Origin: Kineosporia mesophila
Lineage (GTDB): Bacteria; Actinomycetota; Actinomycetes; Actinomycetales; Kineosporiaceae
DNA length: 64,000 bases
Reading direction: 5' to 3'
Assembly (NCBI RefSeq): GCF_021129235.1
Contig: NZ_JAJOMA010000012.1
Coordinates: 178,547-242,546, forward strand
Both the position numbers and the translations under genes were made by a program. Below, piece by piece: positions 34,599-43,827 of this stretch. The notes below the pieces were generated by a model that worked only from the letters and a program-made list of their open reading frames with translations, was not told the DNA's origin and did not search any database. The number at the start of each line of letters is the position of its first letter. Within the stretch, counting starts at the first letter, position 1.

Positions 34599-35488
34599 CC
34601 AGCGTGCACGTCAGCGACCTGACCAAGGACTACCGGATCCGCGACGGCCTCAAGCGCCGCCGGCTGCGGGCCGTCGACCACGTCAGCTTCGACCTGAAAC
34701 CCGGGCGCACCGTGGCCCTGGTCGGGGAGTCCGGCTCGGGCAAGTCGACCATCGCCAAATTGCTCACCCGGCTGGAACATCCGACCTCGGGAAGGATCGA
34801 GGTACGTCAGGACGACGGCTCCGCGGTGCCGAACGCGCTGTACCGGCGGCACGTGCAGATGGTGTTCCAGGACCCGTTCGCCTCGCTCAACCCGTTCCAT
34901 TCCGTCGCCCACCACATCGCCCGCCCGCTGCGGCTGCACGGGCGCACCCAGGGGGCTGCGGCCACCCGGGCCGAGGTGCTGTCGATGCTGGAGCGCGTCA
35001 ACCTCACCCCGGCCGCCGACATGGCCGACCGTCGCCCGCACGAGCTGTCCGGCGGCCAGCGGCAGCGGGTGGCCATCGCCCGCGCGCTGGCCCCCGGCGC
35101 CCAGGTGCTCGTGGCCGACGAACCGGTCTCGATGCTCGACGTCTCGATCCGCCTGGGCGTGCTCAACCTGCTGGGCCGCCTGCAGCGCGAAAGTGACCTG
35201 GCCGTCCTCTACATCACGCACGACCTGGCCACCGCCCGGCACTTCTCCGACGAGATCCTGGTGCTGCACCACGGTCGCGTGGTCGAGCGGGGGCCGGCCG
35301 ACGCCGTGATCCTCGACCCGCACCACGACTACACCAAACTGCTGGCGCTGTCGGCCCCCGACCCCAACCGGGTCGGGGCGGTCGTCCACTCCACCGCGCC
35401 CGACCGGGAATCGATCGACGACTCCGTCTGCTACGACCACGATCTGGGTGAGTGGGTGCCCAGCGGCACCCAGGAGGCCGCGGCATGA
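34595..35488 (+). CDS. ABC importer ATPase, DppF/OppF type
   Basis: 297 residues. Walker [17 protein letters not shown] (about residues 42-57), [15 protein letters not shown], signature LSGGQRQR, Walker [17 protein letters not shown]. The C-terminal tail [20 protein letters not shown] differs from the usual CXXXXPXC Fe-S-like tail of OppF. It is the second ATPase of the oligosaccharide/oligopeptide importer. Its stop overlaps the GH42 start (ATGA, 35485-35488), tying transport directly to glycosidase synthesis. Confidence 0.92.
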   Translation: MTSVHVSDLTKDYRIRDGLKRRRLRAVDHVSFDLKPGRTVALVGESGSGKSTIAKLLTRLEHPTSGRIEVRQDDGSAVPNALYRRHVQMVFQDPFASLNPFHSVAHHIARPLRLHGRTQGAAATRAEVLSMLERVNLTPAADMADRRPHELSGGQRQRVAIARALAPGAQVLVADEPVSMLDVSIRLGVLNLLGRLQRESDLAVLYITHDLATARHFSDEILVLHHGRVVERGPADAVILDPHHDYTKLLALSAPDPNRVGAVVHSTAPDRESIDDSVCYDHDLGEWVPSGTQEAAA

Positions 35489-37512
35489 GGCTCGTTGAAG
35501 GGCTCGTCTACGGCGGCGACTACAACCCCGAACAATGGACGCGGGACACCTGGGCGCAGGACGTGGCCCTCATGCGGGTGGCCGGGGTCAACCTGGTCAC
35601 GCTCGGCGTGTTCTCCTGGGGTCTCATCGAGACCGCCGACAACGTTTTTGATTTCGGCTGGCTGGACGAGATCGTCGGTCTGCTGCACGAGAACGGCATC
35701 GGGATCGACCTGGCCACGCCGACCGCGGCCCCACCGAGCTGGCTGCACACGGCGCACCCGGAGATCCTGCCGTTCGACGCCGACCTCTACCAGCAGCCGC
35801 CCGGCGGCCGGAACGCCTGGTGCCCCAGTTCGCCGGTGTTCCGCGATTACGCCCTGCGGATCGCCGGGCAGCTGGCCCGCCGGTACGGTGACCACCCGGC
35901 GGTGCGACTCTGGCATGTCGGCAACGAACTCGGCGGCGGGAACGCCCGCTGCTACTGCGACGTCTCGGCCGTCGCCTTCCGGGAGTGGCTGGCGCAGCGG
36001 CACGGCACCGTCGAGGCCGTGAACCAGGCCTGGGGAACGGCGTTCTGGGGACACCGGTTCAACACCTTCGAGGAGATCCAGCCGCCGCGGGGCAAGCACG
36101 GCGCTCCCAGCCCCGGCCTGTTCCTGGACTACGAGCGCTACTCCTCCGACGCCCTGCTGGCGCACTACCGGGCCGAGCGGGAGGTGATCCAGCAGTTCTC
36201 CGAGGCACCGGTGACGACGAACCTGATGGTCGGGCCCGGTGCCCAGATCGTCGACTACGCCCGCTGGGCCCCGCACACCGACATCGTCGCCAACGACCAC
36301 TACACGCTGGTCGACGACCCCGACCGGGCCATTGAACTGGCCTGTTCGGGCGACCGGATGCGCGGGATGTCGCCGGACCGCAAGCCCTGGCTGCTGATGG
36401 AGCACTCCACCGGCGGGCCGAGCTGGCAGCAGCGTAACCGGGCGAAGGACCCGGGCGAGATCGCCCGCAACGCCCTGGCCCACGTGGCCCGCGGCTCCGA
36501 CGGGGCGATGTTCTTCCAGTGGCGGGCCTCCACCGCCGGGGCCGAGCAGTTCCACTCGGCCATGCTGCCGCACGCCGGTACCCGGTCGCGGGTCTGGCGG
36601 GAGGTGGTCGAGCTCGGTGGCCACCTGCGGTCGCTGGCCGAGGTGGCCGGGTCGCGGGTGGAACCGGCCCGGGTGGCGATGGTCGTCGACGACGAGTCGG
36701 GCTGGTACCTGCAACACGGCCTGAAACCGCACCGCGGCCTGCGGTACGGCCACGAGCTGCGGGCCTGGCACAAGGCGCTGTGGCAGCGGCAGGTGCTGGC
36801 CGACCTGGTGCCGCCGTGGGCTGATCTCGACAGCTACGACCTGGTGCTCGTGCCCGGCCTGATCCTGGTGGACGACGAGGTCGCCGCGCGTCTGTCGGCG
36901 GTGCCGGAGCGCGGGGGCACGCTGCTGGTCACCTACCTGTCCGGGGTCTGCGGCCCGACGGGAGAAGTCCGCACCGGCGGCTACCCGGGCGCCTTCCGCG
37001 ACGTGCTGGGGATATTCACCGACGAGTTCTACCCGCTCCAGGCCACCGAGGAGGTCCCGCTGGACGACGGCGGCGTGGTCCGGGACTGGACCGAGCGGGT
37101 GCAGCTCGACGGAGCCTCCGCCGTGATCTCCTACGCGGGCAGTTCGCTGGCCGGTGGCCCGGCGGTGACCCGTCGCGCGGTGGGGGAGGGCGCGGCCTGG
37201 TACGTGTCGGCCGCCCTGCCGGAGAGCAGCATCGGGGCGATCACCGATCGGCTGGTCGCCGAGACCGGCCTGACCCGCACCGTGGAGGCACCGGCCGGTC
37301 TGGAGGCCGTGCGTCGCCTCGGCGACGACGCCTCGTACCTGTTCCTGATCAACCACCGCGACACCGCCGTGGAGGTCGCGACCAGCGGGCTGGACCTGCT
37401 CACGGACGAGAAGGTCGGCCCGTCGACCATGGTTCCCGCCGGAGGGGTCCGCGTCGTGCGCGAGAGTGCGACGTCGTCCCCTGTTCGTGATCGTGCGGGA
37501 TCTTCTCAATGA
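35485..37512 (+). CDS. GH42 beta-galactosidase
   Basis: 675 residues, cytoplasmic. The TIM barrel begins YGGDYNPEQWTRDTW. The acid/base Glu is in LWHVGNELGGGNARCYC (after a conserved Asn), and the nucleophile Glu is in LLMEHSTGGPSWQ; GSDGAMFFQWRAS follows. Then come the trimerisation-like domain (YDLVLVPGLILVDDEVAARL) and a small C-terminal beta domain. Family 42 hydrolyses terminal beta-galactosides; some members prefer plant beta-1,4-galactan or arabinogalactan oligomers. It is translationally coupled to the importer ATPase, implying action on imported sugars. Confidence 0.92.
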   Translation: MRLVEGLVYGGDYNPEQWTRDTWAQDVALMRVAGVNLVTLGVFSWGLIETADNVFDFGWLDEIVGLLHENGIGIDLATPTAAPPSWLHTAHPEILPFDADLYQQPPGGRNAWCPSSPVFRDYALRIAGQLARRYGDHPAVRLWHVGNELGGGNARCYCDVSAVAFREWLAQRHGTVEAVNQAWGTAFWGHRFNTFEEIQPPRGKHGAPSPGLFLDYERYSSDALLAHYRAEREVIQQFSEAPVTTNLMVGPGAQIVDYARWAPHTDIVANDHYTLVDDPDRAIELACSGDRMRGMSPDRKPWLLMEHSTGGPSWQQRNRAKDPGEIARNALAHVARGSDGAMFFQWRASTAGAEQFHSAMLPHAGTRSRVWREVVELGGHLRSLAEVAGSRVEPARVAMVVDDESGWYLQHGLKPHRGLRYGHELRAWHKALWQRQVLADLVPPWADLDSYDLVLVPGLILVDDEVAARLSAVPERGGTLLVTYLSGVCGPTGEVRTGGYPGAFRDVLGIFTDEFYPLQATEEVPLDDGGVVRDWTERVQLDGASAVISYAGSSLAGGPAVTRRAVGEGAAWYVSAALPESSIGAITDRLVAETGLTRTVEAPAGLEAVRRLGDDASYLFLINHRDTAVEVATSGLDLLTDEKVGPSTMVPAGGVRVVRESATSSPVRDRAGSSQ

Positions 37513-37534
37513 CCACTCAGCCCGGGAGGGCCTC

Positions 37535-40075
37535 GTGAAACACCAGAGCGTGACCAGCGGATGGACCGTCACCGCGACCGCGGGCGAGGTGCCCGGGCGG
37601 GCGACCGGAACGTTCGCCGCCGCCGTCCCCGGATGCGTCCACACCGACCTGCTCGCCGCCGACGCGATCGACGAGCCGTACGACGACGCGCACGAGAGCG
37701 ACCTGGAGTGGTTCCACCGCACCGACTGGCGCTACGGCACGACCCTCGACCTCGCGGCTCCGGCCCCCGGTGAGCGGGTCGACCTGGTCTTCGACGGGAT
37801 CGACACCGTGGCCACGGTGCGGCTGGGCGGCACGGTGCTCGGCGAGACCGCGAACATGCACCGCAGCTACCGCTTCGACGTCACCCCCTTGATAACAGGC
37901 TCTGAGCTGGCGCTGGAGGTGGACCTGACCTCGGCCACGACCTGGGCCGAGGCGCTGCGCGAGAAGCTCGGCGACCGTCCGGCCGTGAACGTCCCGCGCC
38001 CGTTCAACTTCGTCCGCAAGATGGCCTGCTCGTTCGGCTGGGACTGGGGTCCCGACCTGCGTACGGCCGGTCTGTGGAAACCGGTGCGGATCGAACGGTG
38101 GACGACCGCCCGACTCGCGCGGGTGCGTCCGGTGGTCGGAGTGGTTGCCGACGGGACCGGGACCGTCGAGGTGCACCTCGACATCGAGCGTTCTGGTCTG
38201 GAAACCGCCTCTGCCGTCACGGTTCGGGCGCAGGTCCGCGGGATCACGGCCACGGCGGCGATCCCGGCCGGGGAGGACAGCGCCGTGCTGGCCCTGCGGG
38301 TGCCCGACGTGCCGCTGTGGTGGCCGGCCGGTCACGGGGAGCAGCCGCTGGCCGAGCTGAGCGTGGAACTGGCCGCCGGCGAGGAGCTTCTGGACGCGTG
38401 GAACCGGCGGATCGGGTTCCGCACCGTCGAGGTCGACACCGGCGACGACGAGCACGGCACCGCCTTCGTCGTCCGCGTCAACGGCAAGCCGATCGCCGTG
38501 CGGGGCGCGAACTGGATCCCCGACGACCATTTCGTCACCCGGATCACCCGCGAGCGCGTGGCCCGGCGTCTGGACCAGGCACTGGGGGCGCACCTGAACC
38601 TGCTGCGGGTCTGGGGCGGGGGCGTCTACGAGTCCGAGGACTTCTACGAACTGTGCGACGAGCGAGGGCTTCTGGTCTGGCAAGACTTCCTGCTGGCCTG
38701 TGCGGCCTATCCGGAAGAGGAGCCGCTGCGCTCGGAGATCGAGGCCGAGGCGCGGGAGAACGTCGTGCGGCTGATGCCGCACGCGTCCCTCCTGCTGTGG
38801 AACGGCGGCAACGAGAACCTCTGGGGCCACGAGGACTGGGGGTGGAAGGCGCAGCTGGACGGGCAGACGTGGGGGCACACGTACGCGACGCAGTTGTTCG
38901 CCGACGTGGTCGCCGAGCTCGACCCGACGCGTCCCTACAGCGCGAACAGCCCGTTCACGCCGCGGCGCACTCCGGAGCAGTCGCACCCGAACGATCCCGA
39001 CCGCGGCACGCACCACCAGTGGGATGTCTGGAACCGGCTGGACTGGTCCGTGTACAGCGATGAGATCCCGCGCTTCTGCTCGGAGTTCGGCTACCAGGGG
39101 CCGCCGGCCTGGAAAACCCTGACCGACCACGTGCACGCGGCCGACGGTGGACCGCTCACCGCGGTGGACGACGCCTGCGCCGACCCGGTGTTCCTGATCC
39201 ACCAGAAGGCCGACGACGGCACCGGCAAGCTGGGGCGCGGGATGGCGCCGCACACGGGTGTGCCGGCGGACTTCGAGGACTGGCACTGGGCCGCGCAGCT
39301 CAACCAGGCGCGGGCGATCCGGCACGCGGTGGAGCACTACCGGTCGTGGTGGCCCCGCACGGCCGGGTGGATCGTCTGGCAGCTCAACGACTGCTGGCCG
39401 GTCGTCTCCTGGGCCCTGGTCGACAGCGAGGAGCGGCCCAAGCCGGTTTATTTCGCGTTGCGCCGGGCCAATGCGCCGCGAGCCCTGTACCTGGTGGCGC
39501 AGGACGAGGACCTGACCCTGGTCGCGGTCAACGACACCGACGAGCCCTGGACGGGTACGGCGCAGGTCCGCCGCGAGACGCTGGCGGGCAAGGACTACGT
39601 CACGCTGATCACGGAACTGACGGTGGCGCCCCGGTCGGTGGAGTTCGAGCCGGTGTCGCCGGACGTGGCCACGCCGTACGACACGGCCGGTGAGGTGGTG
39701 GTGGCCGAGTTCGACGGGGCCCGCACCGTTCACACGTTCGTGGAGGACGTCGACCTGCGGCTGGAGCCCGACCCGCTGGAGGTCTCGGCCCAGCGGGTCG
39801 AGGGTGGTTACCGGATCGACGTGCGGGCGCGCAGTTTCGCCGACGGCGTCACGGTGCATCCCGACCGGCTGGCGGCGGACGCGCGGGTGGACGACGGTGT
39901 CGTCACCCTGCCGGCCGGGGCCCGGGCGAGTTTCCTGGTCACCACCACCGCGGAGCTCGACCCGCAGGCCCTGACCCGTTCCCCGGTGCTGCGCACGGCC
40001 AACGAGCTGCGGGGTGTCGCGGTGCGGCCGGCGCCCGAGGCGACCGGGCCCTCGACCCACATGTCCACCCCCTGA
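37535..40075 (+). CDS. GH2 beta-mannosidase
   Basis: 846 residues, GTG start with GGGAGGG 4 bases before. The jelly-roll sugar-binding domain contains FHRTDWRYGTTLDLAAPA and DGIDTVATVRLGGTVLGETA; VRKMACSFGWDWGPDL is typical of beta-mannosidases as opposed to beta-galactosidases. In the barrel, the acid/base Glu is in LWNGGNENLWG and the nucleophile Glu in FCSEFGYQGPP. It removes terminal beta-1,4-mannose from manno-oligosaccharides in the cytoplasm. It is the third enzyme gene in the importer operon, 22 bp after the GH42 gene. Confidence 0.93.
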   Translation: MKHQSVTSGWTVTATAGEVPGRATGTFAAAVPGCVHTDLLAADAIDEPYDDAHESDLEWFHRTDWRYGTTLDLAAPAPGERVDLVFDGIDTVATVRLGGTVLGETANMHRSYRFDVTPLITGSELALEVDLTSATTWAEALREKLGDRPAVNVPRPFNFVRKMACSFGWDWGPDLRTAGLWKPVRIERWTTARLARVRPVVGVVADGTGTVEVHLDIERSGLETASAVTVRAQVRGITATAAIPAGEDSAVLALRVPDVPLWWPAGHGEQPLAELSVELAAGEELLDAWNRRIGFRTVEVDTGDDEHGTAFVVRVNGKPIAVRGANWIPDDHFVTRITRERVARRLDQALGAHLNLLRVWGGGVYESEDFYELCDERGLLVWQDFLLACAAYPEEEPLRSEIEAEARENVVRLMPHASLLLWNGGNENLWGHEDWGWKAQLDGQTWGHTYATQLFADVVAELDPTRPYSANSPFTPRRTPEQSHPNDPDRGTHHQWDVWNRLDWSVYSDEIPRFCSEFGYQGPPAWKTLTDHVHAADGGPLTAVDDACADPVFLIHQKADDGTGKLGRGMAPHTGVPADFEDWHWAAQLNQARAIRHAVEHYRSWWPRTAGWIVWQLNDCWPVVSWALVDSEERPKPVYFALRRANAPRALYLVAQDEDLTLVAVNDTDEPWTGTAQVRRETLAGKDYVTLITELTVAPRSVEFEPVSPDVATPYDTAGEVVVAEFDGARTVHTFVEDVDLRLEPDPLEVSAQRVEGGYRIDVRARSFADGVTVHPDRLAADARVDDGVVTLPAGARASFLVTTTAELDPQALTRSPVLRTANELRGVAVRPAPEATGPSTHMSTP

Positions 40076-40097
40076 CAGCCCTGACACAGGAGTAGTC

Positions 40098-41498
40098 ATG
40101 ACCGAACCCCGGCGATTCCCGACCGATTTCCTCTGGGGAGCAGCAACGTCCTCGTACCAGATCGAGGGTGCGGTGGAGGCCGACGGCCGTGGGCCGTCCA
40201 TCTGGGACACGTTCTCCCGCATTCCCGGTGCGGTGGTGAACGGTGAGAACGGTGACGTGGCCATCGACCATTACCACCGGGTGGCCGACGACGTGAAGCT
40301 CATGGGTGACCTGGGCCTGAACGCCTACCGGTTCTCGGTGGCCTGGCCGCGGGTGCAGCCCACCGGTTCCGGGCCGGCCAACCAGGCGGGCCTGGACTTC
40401 TACCGGCGCCTGACCGACCAGCTCCTGGACGCCGGGATCGCCCCGGCGCTGACCCTGTACCACTGGGACCTGCCGCAGCCGTTGCAGGACGCCGGGGGCT
40501 GGCCGAACCGCGACACCGCCTACCGGTTCGCCGAGTACGCGGGGCTGGTGGCCGACGCGCTGGGCGACCGGGTGAACCTCTGGATCACCCTGAACGAGTC
40601 GTGGTGCGCCGCCTACCTGGGCCACCTGTCCGGTGAGCACGCCCCCGGCATCAAGGACCCGGCCCAGGCCCTGGCCTCGGTGCACACCCTCAACCTGGCC
40701 CACGGCCTGGGGGCGGCGGCGATCCGCGAGCACGCCGGGCCGGACGCGAAAGTGGCGATCGCGCACAACATCCAGGTCAACCAGGCGGCGACCGACGCGC
40801 CGCCGGACGTGGCCGTCAAGACGAAGCTCGACCTGGTCAACAACGAGATCCTGCTGGCCCCGCAGCTCGACGGCGCCTACCCCGAGGGCCTGTTCGAGGC
40901 CACCGCGGCGTTCACCGACTGGTCGTTCGTGCGGGACGGGGATCTGGAGATCATCCACGCCCCGCTGGACGCCCTGGGCCTGAACTACTACTCGACCTCC
41001 ACCGTGCGGGCGGGCGAGGACCCCGACCGCGACCCGTTCCAGCCGACCCTGGTGGACGGGGTGGCGCGGGTGCGGCCCGAGGGGGAGTACACCGAGATGG
41101 GCTGGCTGGTCGAACCGCAGGGCCTGACCGACCTGCTGCTCGACATGCACCGCCGCCGGCCGGGCCTGCCGCTGTACATCACCGAGAACGGTGCGGCCTT
41201 CGACGACGTGGTGGCGGAGGACGGTGGGGTCCACGACGAGCGGCGCACGGCCTACCTGCACGCCCACCTGGAGGCGGTCGGCCGGGCCCTGGACGCCGGT
41301 GCGAACGTGCGCGGGTACTTCGCCTGGTCGCTGACCGACAACTTCGAGTGGTCGTACGGTTACGGGAAGCGTTTTGGGCTGGTGCACGTCGACTACGCCA
41401 CGCAGACCCGCACGATCAAGGACTCCGGGCACTGGTACCGCGGGGTGACCACCACGGGCGTCCTGCCCGCGGCGGTGGATCCGGGAGTCGATGGTTAA
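40098..41498 (+). CDS. GH1 beta-glucosidase
   Basis: 466 residues, SD AGGAG 5 bases before the ATG. N-terminal signature FPTDFLWGAATSSYQIEGAV; acid/base Glu in WITLNESWCAAYLG (Ser replaces the usual Pro after Glu); nucleophile Glu in LYITENGAAFDD; sugar-site FAWSLTDNFEWSYGYGKRFG. Family 1 cleaves terminal beta-glucosides or related sugars. It is the last gene of the operon starting at 29831 and completes the set of exo-enzymes for mixed beta-manno/gluco/galacto-oligosaccharides. Confidence 0.93.
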   Translation: MTEPRRFPTDFLWGAATSSYQIEGAVEADGRGPSIWDTFSRIPGAVVNGENGDVAIDHYHRVADDVKLMGDLGLNAYRFSVAWPRVQPTGSGPANQAGLDFYRRLTDQLLDAGIAPALTLYHWDLPQPLQDAGGWPNRDTAYRFAEYAGLVADALGDRVNLWITLNESWCAAYLGHLSGEHAPGIKDPAQALASVHTLNLAHGLGAAAIREHAGPDAKVAIAHNIQVNQAATDAPPDVAVKTKLDLVNNEILLAPQLDGAYPEGLFEATAAFTDWSFVRDGDLEIIHAPLDALGLNYYSTSTVRAGEDPDRDPFQPTLVDGVARVRPEGEYTEMGWLVEPQGLTDLLLDMHRRRPGLPLYITENGAAFDDVVAEDGGVHDERRTAYLHAHLEAVGRALDAGANVRGYFAWSLTDNFEWSYGYGKRFGLVHVDYATQTRTIKDSGHWYRGVTTTGVLPAAVDPGVDG

Positions 41499-41583
41499 GC
41501 TCTGACTAGGGGGACATCAACCCGGCATCATTGCCGAAAGTTGTTCCCATGGAAATGCCCTCGGGACGGGGCGCGGCTTGTTC

Positions 41584-41601
41584 GGGAAGAAATCTCTTCC
41601 C
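41584..41601. promoter_or_regulatory. Inverted repeat upstream of the GH6 gene
   Basis: GGGAAGA (41584-41590) and TCTTCCC (41595-41601) form a perfect 7-bp dyad around AATC, midway in the 211-bp gap between the GH1 gene and the GH6 gene. The size and symmetry suit a LacI/CebR-type operator, and a LacI gene follows the GH6 gene. It could also terminate the GH1 operon. Confidence 0.45.
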
Positions 41602-41709
41602 TACAGTGAGGCGCCCCCTGAAGGCCGATCGTGAAAGCCTCGTCGAAACGACACTTGTCGCTCTGACGAGGGACTTCGCCGATCGATTCTTTCCCCTGAG
41701 GAGATTTCT

Positions 41710-42699
41710 GTGAAGCGCTCCGTCCGTGTCACGGCCGTCGCCGCCCTGCTGGTCGCGGCGGCGGCCACCGGTCTGACCGTCGTCGCGGCGCGGGCCGAGG
41801 AGCCGTCGGTCGCCGCGGCCAGCGGCTTCTACGTCGACCCGAGGTCCGGCCCGGCCCAGTGGGTCGCCGCGCACCCGGCCGACGGCCGCGCCGCCGGCAT
41901 CAAGAGCTCGATCTCGTCGAAACCGATGGCCCGGTGGTTCGGTGACTGGTCGGGCAACATCGGCACGGCGGTCGGCGGGTACGTCGGCGCCGCGGCCCGG
42001 GCAGGCAAGATGCCGGTGCTGGTGTCCTACAACCTGCCGCAGATCGACGTGTGCGGGAAGGAGTCCGCCGACGGCGGGTCCAGCGGTGCCTCCGCCTACC
42101 GCACCTGGATCGCGGCGTTCGCCGACTCGATCAGGGACCGCCCGGCGATGGTGATCCTCGAGCCCGACTCGCTGGCCGACCTGGACTGCCTGGGCGCCAG
42201 CGCGGCCAGTACCCGGCTGGGCCTGCTGAAGTTCGCCACCGAGCAGTTCCGCGACCGGGCCCCGAAGGCGACCGTCTACCTCGACGGCGGCAACTCGGTG
42301 TACCGCACGGCCCCGGTGACGGCCGACCGGCTGTCGAAGGCCGGCATCCAGAACGTGCGGGGCTTCTCGCTGAACGTCTCGAACTTCCACACCACGGCCC
42401 AGGAGAGCGCGTTCGCGGAGAAGGTGAACGACCAGCTGGCGGCCCAGGGCCTGGAGCGGGTTCCCTACGTGGTCGACACCAGCCGCAACGGTAAGGGCGG
42501 CAACGGTTCGTGGTGCAACCCGGACGCCCGTCAGATCGGTACCACCTCGGCGATCCAGGACCTGGACGGGAAGGGCCTGGAGGCCCGCATCTGGATCAAG
42601 GCCCCGGGTCAGTCCGACGGCACCTGCGGGATCGCCCCGAACACTCCCGCCGGGACCTTCGACCCGCAGATCGCCTACGACCTGATCCACGGATACTGA
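41710..42699 (+). CDS. Secreted GH6 endo/exo-glucanase
   Basis: 329 residues, GTG start after TGAGGAGA. A Sec signal (about residues 1-30, ending ARAEE) is followed directly by the GH6 catalytic domain with no carbohydrate-binding module: FYVDPRSGPAQWV, PMARWFGDWSGN, VLVSYNLPQIDVCG, general acid Asp in VILEPDSLADLDCLG, VSNFHTT, VVDTSRNGKG, NPDARQIG and RIWIKAPGQSDGTC. It cuts cellulose or mixed beta-1,4-glucan outside the cell. The dyad upstream and the LacI gene 9 bp downstream suggest local sugar-dependent control. Confidence 0.92.
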   Translation: MKRSVRVTAVAALLVAAAATGLTVVAARAEEPSVAAASGFYVDPRSGPAQWVAAHPADGRAAGIKSSISSKPMARWFGDWSGNIGTAVGGYVGAAARAGKMPVLVSYNLPQIDVCGKESADGGSSGASAYRTWIAAFADSIRDRPAMVILEPDSLADLDCLGASAASTRLGLLKFATEQFRDRAPKATVYLDGGNSVYRTAPVTADRLSKAGIQNVRGFSLNVSNFHTTAQESAFAEKVNDQLAAQGLERVPYVVDTSRNGKGGNGSWCNPDARQIGTTSAIQDLDGKGLEARIWIKAPGQSDGTCGIAPNTPAGTFDPQIAYDLIHGY

Positions 42700-42708
42700 G
42701 TCCGGCCG

Positions 42709-43722
42709 ATGGAAGAGCCGGTCCGGCCACCGACGATCTACGACGTGGCCCGGGCGGCCGGGGTGGCGGCCTCCACCGTGTCCCGGGCGTTCGCCCGGCC
42801 CGGCCGGGTGAACGCCCTCACCTCCCTGCGGATCCACCAGGTGGCCACGGAACTGGGGTACCGGGCCCGGCCCCAGGCCGTGGCGCCGACGCCGCGCCGC
42901 ACGCAGATGATCGCCCTGGTCGTCGCGGATGTGACGAACCCGTTCCACGACAGGATCATTCGCGGTGCGCAGGAGGCCGCGGCCGCGGCCGGGTACACCA
43001 TCCTGCTGGCCGATGCCCAGGAGTCCGGGGTCCGGGAGGCCGAGGTGCTGCAGCGGGCGATGGCCGCGGTGGACGGCATCGTGCTGGCCACCTCCCGGAT
43101 GCCGGACTCCTCGATCCGGACAGCGGCCGGGCAGCGGCCCGTGGTCGTGCTCAACCGGGCCCTGCGGGACATCCCCTGCGTCCTGCCCGACCACGACCGC
43201 GGGGTGCGGCGGGCCGTGGAGCACCTGGCCGGGCAGGGCCACGAGCAGATCACCTACGTCGCCGGCCCGGAGGCGTCCTGGGCCGACGGCATCCGCTGGC
43301 GGGTGCTGCGGGAAGCGGCCCGGGAACGGCACCTGCAGGTGCGGCGGATCGGCCCGTGGGCGCCCACCGTGATCGGCGGCACCCGGGCCGCGGCCGAATT
43401 CGCCCGGCGCCCCACGTCGGCGGTGATCGCCTTCAACGACATGATGGCCATCGGCCTGATCCGCGCCCTGACCGGGCGGGGTATCGGGGTGCCGGACGAC
43501 GTGAGCGTGGTCGGTTTCGACAACGTGTACGCGGCCGAACTGGTCACGCCGCCGCTGACCACGGTCGCCTCACCCCTGCAGGCGATGGGCCGCACGGCGG
43601 TGGGCACCCTGCTGGCGATCATCGACGGTGACCGCCCGCAGACCCACGCACCGGTCGAGCTGCCCACCCGGCTGGTGGTGCGGGCCTCGACGGCCCCGCG
43701 CCGGGAGGGCCGCCCGGCCTGA
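42709..43722 (+). CDS. LacI-family transcriptional regulator
   Basis: 337 residues. HTH and hinge TIYDVARAAGVAASTVSRAF at residues 9-28, then LGYRARPQAVAPTPRRTQMI. The sensor domain has VVADVTNPFHDRIIRGAQEA, LEQ/PDHDRG-type ligand loops, VIAFNDMMAIGLIRAL, DDVSVVGFDN and PPLTTVASP. It is co-directional with the GH6 gene, 9 bp after its stop, and is probably the repressor of GH6 and perhaps of the whole glycosidase region. Confidence 0.9.
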   Translation: MEEPVRPPTIYDVARAAGVAASTVSRAFARPGRVNALTSLRIHQVATELGYRARPQAVAPTPRRTQMIALVVADVTNPFHDRIIRGAQEAAAAAGYTILLADAQESGVREAEVLQRAMAAVDGIVLATSRMPDSSIRTAAGQRPVVVLNRALRDIPCVLPDHDRGVRRAVEHLAGQGHEQITYVAGPEASWADGIRWRVLREAARERHLQVRRIGPWAPTVIGGTRAAAEFARRPTSAVIAFNDMMAIGLIRALTGRGIGVPDDVSVVGFDNVYAAELVTPPLTTVASPLQAMGRTAVGTLLAIIDGDRPQTHAPVELPTRLVVRASTAPRREGRPA

Positions 43723-43827
43723 CGGCCGGGAGCCCGCTGCGCGAGTGCGAACCCCGCGGGCGGGGTAACGTCGAGGTGCTGCCCCGGACCCGGCGGTTCG
43801 TCCGCAGGCCCGTGAAGGCAGCCGAAC

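Noticed and set aside
37517..40264. A 915-codon open frame on the minus strand opposite the beta-mannosidase gene
   Set aside because: It is low-complexity Arg/Gly/Val-rich with no domain, while the opposite strand encodes a full GH2 enzyme. Long antisense frames are expected at this GC content. The same applies to 26263-28266 (+), 61302-63116 (-) and similar.
43751..43766. ACCCCGC/GCGGGGT inverted repeat after the LacI gene as terminator
   Set aside because: The 2-base centre cannot form a loop without opening the stem, leaving only a weak hairpin.
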